Source: Bostrychus sinensis
Taxonomy: Eukaryota > Chordata > Actinopteri > Gobiiformes > Eleotridae
Length of the DNA: 64,000 nucleotides
Assembly (NCBI GenBank): GCA_020698575.1
Contig: CM036241.1
Coordinates: 8,536,416-8,600,415, forward strand
Direction of reading: 5' to 3'
Part shown: in pieces, positions 45,138 to 60,100 of the stretch
Layout of the letters: every line of letters begins with the position of its first letter
Position numbering within the stretch: the first letter of the stretch is position 1
Made by a program: the position numbers and the translations under genes
The notes under the pieces: generated by a model
Database searches by the model: none
What the model saw: only the letters and a program-made list of their open reading frames with translations
What the model was told of the DNA's origin: nothing

Positions 45138-48100
45138 CTGTGAGGGAGAACAAGAGGTAAAAGAGTTAAATGTAGGGCAAATTTCTCTAAATATGACTAA
45201 GGCTTGAGATTAATACCCACTGATCTGCTAAATGCAAGTGGATGTCAGCTTTGTGTTGAACAGTCAAGTTCTCACGCCACTTTTAAAGCTTACCTTTAAC
45301 ACTAGACCTCCAGTAAAAATTGGTGGGAAAACGTAATTAATCATAATATTTTGTACTTATACTTTCCCCAATATCCTACTTGTGTGAAGCTATTCGTAAT
45401 AGTGCTGCTCCACTTTTACAGACAAATGTGCTGAAGAACTCTGCCAGGACTGTAGAGGGCAGCACTGCGACAAATACTGTGACACATTTGAAAGTATTTC
45501 TAAATACTTAAAGGTGCTATGAGCAGTATATATTTTTTATATTTCATAAAAATGACCCACATGTGTGCGAAGATATGAGGTAAACATGTTTTAATCAAAT
45601 ATTAGTTTTACTGATAACAATGGTACAATTGAATTATTCACAATAAAAAATATATTTTACGTAATGACCAAGTTGTTTTTGTTTCCATTTTTTGTTTTGT
45701 TCTAAAACTGCATTGCTGATCGAACAATCAGAAAAGTGGAAAGACTATCAACCCACAGACTATTGTTTTGATTTACACTGCAGTACTGTTTTTAACCCGT
45801 CCGAGTGCACGCTGCTTACAGTACCTTTAAATAAATGTCAGACTGACATTTGTAAACATGACTTGGTTTCTTGTATAATTAGGTCTACATCTTTGTTTAA
45901 AATGTAAGGAGAAAATATTGCAGTGATTGATAATATTGAACTACTATACTTGTTGTATTGCAATATATCAGTATTATATGCCCCAGTATTGTATCGTGAC
46001 AAAAGAGTTTCGTCCCAGTCCTAGTTTAGTATATATTTAAATTGCTGGTTTTCATTACATTCAGGTAGAATTTGTGCCACTGCATGAACAAAAAAGTCCT
46101 ACTTTAGTAAAGCTGGTCATAACCTGACTTGAAACTTATTTTCTACATGATGCAATTGAAAGTTTAAACCTGCTCTGGCTGCTGATTTTTATAATAACAA
46201 AAAAAAAAAGGGTTGATTGGAAGAAGTTCCAGACCCACTTCATTGAACTAAGAAAGTCATTATGTCTGACTTGATAGGCTTTACTTTATGGTGTACAATA
46301 GTTCAATTAAAACACCTTTATTATTTCTGTCTTTAAAAAGCTTATTATTTTAATAGAAGTGAATACTAATCCCACCTCCTCAAAGCTGGATATTTTGTAT
46401 GCACGTGCTGAGGTCTTTGGTCTATTTGGTTTCATGTTTCTTGTCATTGTAAAACATATATAAATACACAATTGGAAATATTTTGTGGGTATTCAAAAGG
46501 CTTTGTGGCTAGCTACATTTACCAACAGTGAGCCCTGCCTGTGACCTACATCAGCACTGAATACTAAGAGATATGATGTGATTATGTTATGAGCAGTCTG
46601 ACCTCTCAGCAATACTGCGGTGAGCCCGGGACACTGAGGTCTCAATGTCAGTGGGATGATAACGCAGCCCTCTCAGCTCCAAGGTCTCATCCAGCGATCC
46701 CACCACGAAGAGGGCATCGTGCCGATCTAGAAAACACATACAGTATTTGGATCACAGGGTCATCCAAGAGCATGATGACAAACGTAGTAGAAAAGAAACA
46801 TAAAGTCCAATTGTTTTTGCCACAGTGAGAGCCTGACTAAGTTTACCTCCACTAGCGTCCAGTAGCTCCGTCCTCTTGACAAATCCCAGGTATCCCGTCC
46901 GGGCCCATAAGGTCTGTGGGTCTCCGAAGCTGAGTTTGGTGTTGAAGTGGTCGGCCTGAAGACTCTCCTCTCCATAGATGGTGTAGTATCCGCTGGCGTT
47001 GTGAGGACTGTTCACCCAGATCTGAGAGATCAACGAAGACTCTGGGTCAGGGACTGCTTTTATTTGGACAAAAGAGCAAACGTAGTCTTACCTCTCCGAG
47101 ATGAGAATCACCAAGCGGACCTCGGGTTTCAGGGTTTACTATTATTACTCGAACACCTGGTAAGATCTGAAGATGAAAAACAAAGTGTATGAGTATGTTT
47201 AAGCTGAAAACTTTATGAAGTTTTTGAGTCAGTGAGGTCACAGTTGACAAAAATGACATTGGTGAAACAATCGGACGAGCTACTTTTAGCTGTTATTTCA
47301 AATGGGTGAGTTCTCCATTAAGACCATTTTGAGGAAAGCTGCTTTGACAGAGAGTAGTTATGTGATATAATCAGTGGTGGACAAAGTAATCAGCTTCATT
47401 ACCTGAGTAAAAGTATAACTCCTCCAGGTCAACTATTACTGCAATCCAAGTAAAAGTTGCTAACTCAAGTCACAAATTTGCAGCTCCAAAAATATAAATA
47501 AAATATGTTTTACATCATTTTAGTGAGGAAATGTGGGGATCAACTTACAAAACCATAAAAGATAGGATTGTTCTACAGCAAAAACAAGCCACATGTATTA
47601 TAAATAAGGCTGGGCTTTATGATCATACTAATCAATTATTTTTAAATTGTTTTTTCTATAGAATCATCCAAATAATGTTCAAAGCAAAAGCTAAATCACT
47701 TTCAGATTAAGTCCAGAGGTTCTTTTTAGTTCCTGAGAGCAAATATGAGCAGTATTATGTAGTAAATATTTATCTTTAGGGAGTAAATCAGTTGCCTTTC
47801 AGTTTTAAGACAATTTCTCTGCAGGAGTTAGTTTTGCTTTTTTAGAAATGTAGTGGAGTAAAAAGTATTATATTTATCTTTTAGATGTAGTGGATTAAAA
47901 GTAGTAAGTTACCTCTAAAAATACTACTCAAGTAAAGTAGATTCTTAAAAATTATACTTAAGTACAGTACTCAAGTAAATTTACTTCATTACTGTCCACC
48001 TCTGGATATAATGTTCTGCTAACAGGATGAGCAGATGTGGGGTAATGGAGATTTTAGTTGACTACAGTTTTCTTTTGTTGACACAGCCCAACCTTATACC

Positions 48101-51100
48101 TTAGGTTTTAGGAAGGACAGTGGATCTTACCTTGCCAGACTCCATTAGTGGAAGACTCTGTGGTGCTCCTCTCTCCACCAGCCGAACTCTGTAAAACAAC
48201 AGCAAGACATTTATGGACCACAGAAAGTAATTTGATTAAGCATAAAAACAACAAGCGAATTTAATAATTAATCACATGCCAAGCTTATGCCCAGTACGTA
48301 GGATCTAGGAAGGCAGCTACAAATCAATGTGTCAGCATGTATTTTGTCTCAAGGTGAAATATTTTGTTTTTTAAGCATTATAATGTCATTATTTAATGGG
48401 ACTCTTGTAGCAATCCATGTCTGTTTGAATGACAATGTATCCATTACTTTTGGGTTCTTCAAAAGACTTTTTATACTCACTGTATAAAATGTAGCAGTCA
48501 AAGCTTGTCAGTGCTGTTATCTGTTAAAATCCTTAATAATAAACCAAGATTATGCTATTTTTTTTTACACTTAATTTCTTTTACATTATGCTTTTAAGCT
48601 TCATTTTCCTCAAATTTCAAAAATAAAATCAGGTAGTGTCCTTTTAAGCATGTTTTATAGGCTTCATTATTAAGTGGATGACTTTTTTTACTAACTGTAC
48701 AAAATGCAGCAGTGGCTGGAACAGATTTTTCTGCACAAGAACAATTCATAATCTGCCCTAACATTTTATTTATAGTGGAAAAAGGACCACAAATAAAACA
48801 GAAAGAGACGTTAGCATTAATGACACAATGATGTAATCCTCCTCCCCTCTTACCTGTCATGGCGGAGAGATTTCATGTCCACATATACAGTACATGGGTC
48901 TGGACCAGTGGTGCCCTGATAAACAGGAAAAAACAGTACACAGAGTCAAATAACACACAGCTCTGCTGTGTACAAGTCTCTCCATGGCTTAGCACCACAG
49001 TACATCTCTGACATGTCCCATATGAACCATCTCGGACTCTGAGAACCTCAGGGGCAGGTCTTCTGTTGGTCCCAGAGTCAGGACTAAACTCTGTGAAGCA
49101 GTGTTTCAGTTTTCTACAGCAAAAATCTGGAACAGTCTTCCTGACGATGTTAGACAGACCTCTACTCTGACAATGTTCAAGTCCAGACTTAAAACTGTTC
49201 TTTTTAGCTGTGAATATGACAACTGAAAGTGTTTTATCTGCACTCTTCTCTTTTGATTTAATTTTAAATTGATTCTTAATTATCATTTTAAAATTTCATT
49301 TTATGGTGTTAATTGTAATTCTTATCTATGTACTTTTACCTCGTCTTTTTTTTCTGTAAAGCACTTTGAATTACTCTGTGTATGAATTGTGCTGTACAAA
49401 TAAACTTGCCTTGCCCACTACACAGCACAGTAAAACATATAAGACTGTGTGGGTTAGCAGACCTGCAGGCAGACGGCCAGGTTGACCCTTGACCCGAAGG
49501 CAGTGCTGACCGCTCTGGACGACAGCCCCACGTCTTTAAACAGTTTGGAGAAAGAGTGGGACAGAGCCAGACGGGGGCGCTCTTCTGCGATCACCACACA
49601 GCTCCGCACACAGGACAGGTTCACTCCTCGAGCCTGAAACACAGATGAGGTCAGTGTGGGTCAGAAAAGGTGTCAAAAATTAAAATAGTTGTGAATATGT
49701 TTGTAACAAAATTACTTTCAAATAACAGCACACAAAAATGGTGTTACTATCTGTCTAACATTACATGATTTTTGGCATTTACTGCTTAGATTAAATTATG
49801 TATTGTGTTATTGTGTATCAGTCTAACAAACAAAGCGAGATTTTAAGCCAATTGCTAATTTTCTTTACCCAGGCACATTACACATGAAATCGATCATTTT
49901 GTTTGGACACAATTTGTGATTTTTTTCTTTGGGAACAATGCAAATTCATCTATTATAAAATGTAATGCAGTTTGCTTCACCTATGACTCCACCTAAATTT
50001 AACATAATTCCTTTTTGGTAAAGATTTTTTCTAACAGAAACTCCAAAGCATTACACATTTTGGAAGAATAAATGGAAGCTGAAAACAAAACAATACAAAA
50101 GGTGTTAAATATGAGACATTAAAAATGAAATGAAATCAAAAAGAAAATATGTAGATATATAATGTACAAAATTAAAATAAATACAACTAAGCCCAAAATG
50201 ATTCATACCTGGCTGAATTTACTTCGTTCATGCATCTGTTCTGTCTGGACATGACACAACAAAGTGGCAAAGATACTACTGAGAAGTATTAGCTATTTTT
50301 ATTTTAATGCAGATAATGGCAAAATAGTCAATGTCCAAGATTATTCACACATTTTATCAATAAAAAGTGGCAAAGGCTTTAATTTCTATCACACCTGTCA
50401 AACATTTTTGTTTAATGGTTGACAAGTCTTTTGCACACTTGGAGTTAGAACGTTTCCTTGTCATTACTTTGGTCTTCAGTTCTCTTCACAAAGTCACAAG
50501 CGGATGATTCAGGTCTGGACTCTGGTCTTGGCCACTTCCACAAACTGATCCTGTTCCAACCATTTCTTAACCACTTCGGCTGCATTGTGTGTTTTGGGCC
50601 ATTGTGCAGAGCTATGTTATTAATAAATATGGGCTTAACTTAAGTTTTTCATGTTACCCCCTCACCTTGAGTAGGTCTGTCTGTGTGCCCAGGCCTTTTG
50701 TGCACAGCTCCATCACAGAATAAGAACAAAAAGTATCCCTGATGCGATACTGGCTCAGAGTGGTCAACCACAGAGACACACAGCTCTCCAGCTCAAACGG
50801 AGGGATCAGGATCGACTGGTGTCCTGAGTAAACACTGCAATGAAGAGGGCAATGTAATTATTAATAGATCAACAACAACCACAACGTTTATGCAGCAGTG
50901 TAATGGGGTTTTAATTGTACCTTGCAAGGCACCACAGGACGAAGCCGAGACCGCAGTAAGGATCCAGGCAGATGGCTATTTGTCGAGAGGAGTACAGCTC
51001 ACACTGGAGTTTGATGGAGCGGCAAAGTGCACTGACCGCTGAGTGAGAGATCTGGCGAGAAAAATCACACAAACACTTTAAATGGGCTATATTCTGCAAA

Positions 51101-54100
51101 ATTGACTTTTCTGAGCTTTCTACCATGTTATAATGTTGTTTCCTCATCAAAAACATACCTGAAATCGTGTTTTTGTTTCATTCATGTATGTTTGAGTAAT
51201 CCTCTATTTTTTTACACTGAGTTTGTGAGAGGCCAAAATGACTCGTTTCACCGGTGTCTGCCTGGTGAACTATAAAACTATAGCAGCTTGTATCTCAGTA
51301 AGTTAGATTTGTAAATCAGAACATTTATTTCTTGAGTTGTCCCACCTTGTCCCACCATATTGCACAAATTATTATTATCCCACTTTTTGTACTTTTTGAG
51401 GTGGTCACCCTAGGCGTGACAGCAGCGGGACAGCGGGGAGGGAGGGTTCTTAAAGTGACTGGGACCTAATCTGAGCGTTTCTTTCAAAGTCAAATGATGA
51501 GTTTCTTCAAATAAGGTTTTTTCAACAATTATTGCTTTTTCTGACCAACAAAACAGAAGATGCTGATCTAGATGTGTCCTAAACTAAATTAAAAGACTCA
51601 CAAAAAAGGAGAATATAGGCCCTTTAAGTGGAAACTAAACTTGTTTCCCAACTGCACCCTCCTGCCCCTCAAGAGCGACCTTTCCTGGACACTGGGATTG
51701 CCTTATTTATTCACTCCTTAGTCAAACTTGTTGGTGGTGAGCTACTTCTGTGTCGCCCTGGGGCAGACTGATGGAGATGTGGCTGCCATTCTGCGGCTAC
51801 AGCCTCTCCAGCCACCACCAATCACACAAAATTGGCACCGTGGGTGTCTTTCCCACGGATACAATAACAGTAGAACTTATCTACCAACTGAGCTACTGCT
51901 GCCACCTCCTTGTGACCCACTTTTGGTCCTGACCCACCAGTTGAGAATCCCTGTTGTATGGTAAAGTGCAAAAATCCATATCAAAGTGCACTTCTGCTCC
52001 TTTGAATGAATTTCGCCACAAAGTGTCTTGCTCAAGGACACAACAACTGAACTGGGGCGAGCCGGATTAGAACCACCAACCTTCCACTGAGTCACTGTCA
52101 CCCTAAACCTACAGCTCAGAGTTTAGTATTTTCTCTGTATGTTTGTAGAGATGCTATTGTTTAAAGTCTCACTGTGTACCAAATAATCTTTAACAATTAA
52201 CTTTATTATGTTAAAGGTAAAACAGACATGAAAAGGATGTTGCCATTGTCAAAATTCACATTACTTTTTTGTAAATGCAAATTATTGTCCAGGTTTTAGG
52301 TGATCCTCATTTGTTGTCCTCTAAATAGATTATATACTCACTGTATATTTACATTTTAGGGATATTATTGTCATACACTTCTGTTCCTCGAACCACCTGT
52401 AACCACTTTACCAGTATGAATTTTTTTTAGCAACTATTTATTTAATATTTACGTTGTGTATATCCAAAGGTGGAGAGTAAGAAAGTAAATTTACTTAAGT
52501 ACTATACTTAAATACAGCTTTGGTGTATCTGTAGACAGCCGTGTTCATGGACTTTCTCCTTTCAGTGTAGTTTCTCTCTTACACACCGTAAAGAAAATCA
52601 TTACTAATTTGTCTTAAACCTGGTTCAGTGCTGGTTCACATACTGCTACCTCCAGTTTTTGTTTGGATAGTCCTGATTTTAACATGGATTCATCTCAGTT
52701 TAGACTTGGGTTAGACCTGCTTTAGTCCTGGTTTACGCCTGTTTTTCGATATTAGTCCCTGTGTGTTCCATTAAAGGATTTACACTGAATAAAGTTCTCA
52801 GTTTCTCACTGACTGATGTTGTACAAACATGTGTCTAGTTATTCTAATTCTGAGCTGGAGACTGATTATTAGACTAAAATAAGTTAGTTAGTCATCTACA
52901 ATGGGTAAGAAGGTGCGAACATATATTTGATTAATATTTTTGGAGCTGTATCTGGAGAGTTAATGTACCAAAAATTTTACTCCAAATTCCTGACTGCAAT
53001 ACAATGTTGAATATTTAAGTATTTTAGAGAGCACATACTTCAGTACTTCAACTCAAGCAATAATTTGACAGAGCGACTTTTACTTGGAGTAATATTTGAC
53101 TCGCAGGATCTGTACTTTTACTTAAGTAATAAAGTTGAGTACTTTGTCCACCACTGTGTATACCAACAGCCAATAGGACCTTACTGTAGTCTAAAGGAAG
53201 ACCAGGATGTATGCAAACATGTGATAGGTCAAAGTTTGTCAATGCAGGCTGTTATCTGTTAAAATCCTCAATAATAAACCAAGGTTGTCTTATTTTTTTA
53301 CTTAATTTCTTTTAAATTATGCCTTTAAGCTTCACTTTCCTCAAATCCAAAAATAAAATGTGCTATTGTCCTTTTAAGCATGCTTTATAGGCTTTATTAT
53401 TAAGTGACTGTTGTCTGTTCAGTCTATTCCCGTTAAAATACGATAAGTCATACCAGACACAAAAACATCATGTCCTTGATCGAGGCCTTTCTCTTATCAG
53501 CGAATGTGAAAGATTAAGACGAAGCTGCCTCGACTGAACACAGAGTCACTATTTTCCAACTATTTCCAAGAACTAAATGTATTTTATCATGAGAAAAATG
53601 TGGTATCTTTTGCTGTTTCTCGTGTCTCGTGCCTGACCTTGACCCCAGTGAGCATGCCCGTCGTGGACACACTGAAGTCCAGATACGCGATCATCTCCGC
53701 AGTGGGAGGTTTGTAGATATTTGGAGGACGGCGCCGAGGGAGGTCATCTGCAAACAACAGTACAAGGTTTAGATGAGAGAAGTAAAGAAAACTACATACA
53801 CTGGTACTGAGGACTTGAGAAAATTCACTCACTCTTATTCAAAACATACAAACATTGTGCAATTAACTAGGACAAGAGATACAGTGTTTTGTTAATGACT
53901 TCCTGTTTTCTTTTTGGATGGAGTTGCACAGCCCAAAATGTAGACTACTTAATGTGAAGTCTGTTTTGTCTGCTCCCTTTCTTGCAGCATTCAACACAGC
54001 AGATCATTAAAGTACATAAAGTCCTATATTATGCATTTTTTTAGGCTTTTTGAAATAATTTTGGACAGCTTTGCATTAGTATTTCACGTTGTATAACTTA

Positions 54101-57100
54101 AAATAATGTATATGTAAGAAAAAAACGTCTTCTTTTGGGGCAGTAGTTACTTTGATTTTGCAGGGAACGCTTGGATTAGGTGTCTGTCGCCCCCTGCTGT
54201 AACAACGGTGGGAAATAGACCAAGAGCATAAAATGGCTAATTAGCATGGCTATTAGAAACATTAAGGTAAAAGATAGATAAATGAGCTGACTGCATCTTA
54301 TTTAAGCACTAAAATGATCAGAAGGTGACAGCGTATGGGCTTTAGAAACGTGCAGGAGCACTTCCTGGTTTCATAGAGCCGTGAGATCGAGTGTTTTCGG
54401 TCTTGAGAAATGGACGGGCTCAGCAAACAGTAGGGTGACCAGATGTCCCTTTTTAACCCGGGACAGTACCAGTTTTAGGCTCCTTGTCCCATGTCCCAAC
54501 GCATATCTGTAAAAACACTCATATGTCCCAGTTTTCAACAAACTCTGTCCCAGTTGTAACCATTTTAGCACAGAACACTTAAAATCATTAATCTAAAGAC
54601 TTTTGTCACTAAACGTATTTGCAGTGTCATTGTTTTTTATTAATAAATTGCCATTAAAATTAAAAACGTAAGCTCCAGTGTTGTGCATTTTAATTACATG
54701 ACAGAAAATTGTATTGATTTTAAAAGCTTTTTTGTTACTCGGTGAGTTCAAATGTACTGTGATTACTGAAACAATGTGGCCCAGTTTTTGGGACTAGAAA
54801 TCTGGTCACACGAGCAAACGGGATTACTTAAACAAGCTTTTGAGGTGGAGAAAACATTATAACATGGTTAAAAGCTCAAAATGTTGATTTAGCAGAATAG
54901 AGGACCTTTAATAAACTCCTCATTTGACCTTTTTTTTTTTAAATCTGTGAAATCTCACCTGTGTCAATGATGGTTGGCCACGTTTTAATGTTTACAGAAG
55001 CTGCAGCCTCTTTCGAGCGGAGAATCCTGGTGAGGTTCTGAGTGGTGAGGATGCAGGCGGCTCTACTCACCTGGTGGGACAGAAACACAAGCACAATTTA
55101 TTCACACAAGAAACCGAAAATAAATAACAACATATTTTCATGGATACATTGCTGTTAGTTACGGTGTGTTGAACAGTGTCTTACATCGATGATCATGCGG
55201 ACAGTGGGAAGAGTGGCGGCCAGGTTTTGAGGATGCGGAGGTCTGACGTTGACTGGGACACATCCGGCGTACAGACAACCGTAGAACGCTGCGATCAGGT
55301 CGATGCCTGAAGGAAACACAACACAAAGGAGACGTTATCAGAAATGCATTTAAAATTATTTTTAAAAAAGCAGTCATAAAGAGCAACAGCCAGATGTAGG
55401 TAACTAGATACCTTTACTCAATTTAAGTACTATATGTTTGCAGTATTTCTGGACCTTGATGGTAAGGTGGGTAGCAAGCACAAACAGTCCAGGTTTGAGT
55501 CCAAATTTTGGTAAATAGTTGTAAGGTTTACTTTTTGTGCCTGTCTGTATAATATAATATAATTATTTTTTAGTAACAGTACTACAAGTTTAACCTTTAC
55601 AGTCAGGGCTTGACATTTACTTTTTTAATCACTGGCCACTGTGGGTTGTCTTTTTCAAAAGTTACTAGCCAGTAGTTGCTTTTAGTAGCCACATTTTAAT
55701 AATTAGTTTAAAAGCTTGTGTTTAATTTAATAGTATACTACAAGATTTAAGAAATGTAAAATGGGGGTTTTACATCTCTAAACATGACCCCCCCCCCCCA
55801 CACACACACACACACAAATTATGATGATTTATTTTAAAGTAAAAAATGTACACTCAAGCAGAGCAACATAAAATCAGGCTTAACTTTAAAGCAAAGATAC
55901 AGATGCTTGAAAATCCAACCTGCCTAAGTGGCTGCTGAGAGCCAAAATTAAATTCTAAACATATTTGGCCTTGGCTAGTCTTAATGTCAAGCCCTGTATA
56001 CAGTAGATCAGTGGTGTCTGCGGCCCCCTGGTGGGCTGCGAAGGTACTGCAGGCTGGCCCCCAGAGGTTGTAGAACAACTCGCAACTATGAAGCAGTAAC
56101 AAAGCATTAATAAACATTTAATTAACAATAATTATACCAAAAAAAAGTTTTTAGATTTTCAATTACCACTGATGTTTATAATTTTGCACTAATTTACAGG
56201 AGCTTATTACTAAAGAATTAAACAATATTAATGTTTTTAACTCTAAACTAGTGTTTCGCAAAAAATCAGGTAACTCTAAACTAATACCTAAATAATGCTC
56301 CTGTAAGTTATTCTAAAGTGTTACTATTTTTAAAACATTTGTAATAGAAATCTATGGGAAAAAAACATGCCATAGTCTTTTGAACAGAGTGAACATTTTT
56401 TTGTTGGGGGTCCATGTGGGATTTTCTGTTTTTTAAGGGGGCCGTGAAACTTCTGACTTTGGGAATGGCTGCAATAGACAACAAACATCTATGACATGAG
56501 ACTTAAATCCTGGCTCTGAAACACCCTGGATTTAACTAGTTTTGCTGCATAAGAACCAGCTTGTCATTGGATAAAAATGTTCTAGGTACCAGAAAAGATA
56601 TGTTATTTCCAAAGCATACTTATGTTACTGAACACCCTTAAAAGTAGAGCAATTTAATTATTACTATATCACAGCCAGAACTGACCTGGAGGATACAGCA
56701 GCACCACGTTCTCTCCGGTGTTGATGCTGCCTTTCTCCATCAGAGCCGCAGCGATCTTCTCCGCTCGTTTATGAAGCTGGATACAGGTCGCTGTGCACAC
56801 CGTCATGCCCTGGACAAGCCAAAAACACACACAAAAATTAGGCTCTACTGCCACCATACCGCCTACATGTTGTGATTGAGAATGGGTTAAGCTTAGGACG
56901 TACCTTTGCATTAAGAAGCACAAACAGGACGTGGTCTGGGTCGGTCTGAGCCCTCCAATGAAGAGCTTCGGCCAGATACTGATGCTGAAGGAAAACAGAA
57001 GAGTTAGCAGTAAACTCAGCTTTAATAGATTTGGCACAATATTGTTTTGGTTACAGGCACAGGGATAGGAATTTGGGTTTCCAGATTAACATTAATAATT

Positions 57101-60100
57101 AGTAAACACATGAATAAAATATCACTTGAAATAAAATAAGACACATTACACTTAAAGCCAATTCAGCTCCTACTGCAATGAGCAATAATTTAAAGCAGCA
57201 CTATGTAACTTGATGTATGCCCATAAAACTATAGATGAATACAGTTTATTTAAGCTGTGATATAAGTAAATTGATAGACACCTCTGGATGTCTATGCAGC
57301 TTCAGAAGATACTAGCATGGCCACACATTTACATAGTGCAAAGACTTTGAGGCTGGACATTTTAAGGTAAAAGTTGCATGGTGGTGCTTTAAGTACAGCA
57401 AGATAAATCAAAAAGACATAAGCAAATCTCAACAGAAACATGCGTTATTAACTTGTGCCACAGTTCAACACAAGTACAACAATGACACAGTAAGGTATGG
57501 CCACACAATTATTAGAAAAAGAGAAGAATGAGGGGAGTAGCCAGTGGGTTGTGGTTGGTAGATTTCTTACCATCACAGTTGGCCACATACAGAGCTATAG
57601 CAGACAGAAGAAGACGAGAGAAGAAAGAAAGAAAGAAAGAAAGAAAGAGAAGAAGCCAGATTTCTTTTTTATAGTCACACAATTGGTGCAAGAACCTCAA
57701 TTTAAACCACCATTACCCAGTAGGATTGTGTTATGAATGTATATATAGTAAGTGGCACTCCTGAAACTAAATAAGGTCACTGAAAAGTTATTTTCTGTTC
57801 TTGTACCTTTCGAACAAGGTCCTGGTCTTCGATCATGCCCAGGTCTCGTCCTGCAGCCTGAGCGATCCTCTTCCCGGCCACCAAGTTTCCCACCATGACA
57901 GACGCGGGACCCACCCCAACTAAAGAGGAAAGGATTAAAGTTAGGGTAAATTATTAAATTATTTTGACAAACACAAATGCAAAATCAAGGCCTGATTTTA
58001 TGTAAAGACCTTATTTCTCTTTGATCAATCTAGTTAGAAAAATTTGACCACCTAGCACTTTTCTTTCTTCATATTTTTGTAGACTTCTTATTCTTATCCA
58101 TTTTCACATTAGCGAATACTTTTATAAATAATTGTCTATGCTAAATGCATTGGGTGAATGTATAGTTACAGAGTGACCTGCTCATGTTGTTGCTGTCTCC
58201 ATAGCAGATCTTTGACGTTTCTGTTTCAGTTTAGTACTTTTTCTTCATTTTATTGTGAAAGAAGGGCCCAAAAATGAACTACGCTAAATTTCTTTTGCAT
58301 GTCTACATTGAGAATTGTTCTTCACTGTAAGGGAAACAATTATTGGCCATTTTCTTTCTTTATCATTATGTCGAGGCCTTTGCAACAGCTTTCTAATGTA
58401 CTAGAAATGGAAAATGAAAGAGATTGCGTGACCTACCGGGCTGTTTCTGCCTTGGTTTGGGCAGGTTGGTGACGCAGGTGTGTGGACACATGAGTATGTT
58501 GCAGGGGTGAAGGTTTCCCTCCAGAAAATACTGCTTCGCGTCCGAGATGTGGATCCCACCGAGCGGGGTTTTAGGAAGAGTGTTGGCCGGGACCAGAGCC
58601 AGGCAGTACAGTCCCACCTGGTGAATGCTATCAATGGCCTACAAGGAAAATACCACATACAGTATATTTAGAGTAAGGCGGTCTGCAGAAATGTATAGTG
58701 TTTGCATAGTATCAGATGGTTTACCTGCAGTACTCGACTCATCCACTGGAAGCTGTCCTCTTCGCTGGCGTCTGGTCTCTGCTCTGCCACAATCACCACT
58801 CGCTCGTCGTAGAAGACCGTCACTGAAAACACCGCGATCCTGCAGAAACACAGAGTATCAGAGTTACACACACTGGGCTGGCTAAATTCTCCAAGAATGT
58901 TCACATGGCAGAGGTAGAAAGTAATGGAAGTAGATATTTTTTACCCTTATACCCTAATTTTAAAATGTTTTGTTGTTGCTGTTAAGTGACAAAAGTGTTT
59001 TCTTCACAACACCTAAAAATAGTATACATTCCTTTTTTTTTGTACTTTATGTGCATAACAGGCAGAGCACATGTTGATTATAATATTTATGTAAAAAAGT
59101 AGAAATAAATATTAACATATTAATCATCAATCACAAATCCATCTAAATCAATGTTGTTGGTAAAGGCTGTAATAACCCCCACGAGAAAATCCACTTAGCA
59201 TGAAGAATATTAAAAATATTACATTTTTGTGTGTGTGTTTTTTACTAAAAAATGAGATGCTGGCATAAAAAGGGTTAAAATTCTGAAAATAATTTAATAT
59301 TTTGTATTTATGGTCAGGGCACAAGTTGATTAAAAGATTTATGAAAAAAAATGTAACAGATCTAGTTAGAGAGTAAAAGTGAAGTATTATTAGATTTGTG
59401 TTTAGGAAATCAATATTAGTGATAAAATACACACCTGAGACAGAACCACTGCAAAGTTATCAAAAAAATAAAACGTGAAAAGGACACTTTTGTCCTGATT
59501 GGGGAATTGAGTAATTTTGTTGAGTTTTTTTTTTACACCACTAGATGTCAGCAGAGACAAACGAGACTTTCTCTTGACAACCACAAAACCTGCAAAGACC
59601 ATACAGTACAGTAAGTGAGCATGAGCTGACCACTTACTAATGCTGAGATTTAAAAATGGTAAAAGAATTTGTTTCTATTTGCATTTTCCTCCAAAACTGT
59701 TCACCTCTGCTTTTAACTTGTTTGGTTTAAAGCTCATACCGTCCTCGATACACAGTTTTGACCGGCTCCACGGCGAGCGCAGTGGCCACCAGATCGTCAG
59801 CGTTGTGTCTCCTTCCACTGACCATGAGCAGACCCTCGATTTTACCCACGACAAAGATCAGACTGCCCTGTAACACAGCAGCGAGGTCAGTAAGAGTCCT
59901 AAAAAAAAAACTGAAAGACTGAGCAGATTTTTGAGGAAGTTTTAAGTTTCCGCTGTAACAGATAACCGTACTTACTGGGCCGACAAACCCGAGCAGTCCT
60001 GAGCGCACAAATGGGATTTCTCCAATAGGAACGCCATTAGCATTGACTGGTATCACCTACAAGGAACAGAGACAATGACTTTATTCAGAGAGTTCAATAT

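Noticed and set aside
49128..49286. Minus-strand frame overlapping dip2b exon t flank
   Set aside because: Antisense of the LINE fragment; the true exon is only 48854-48915.
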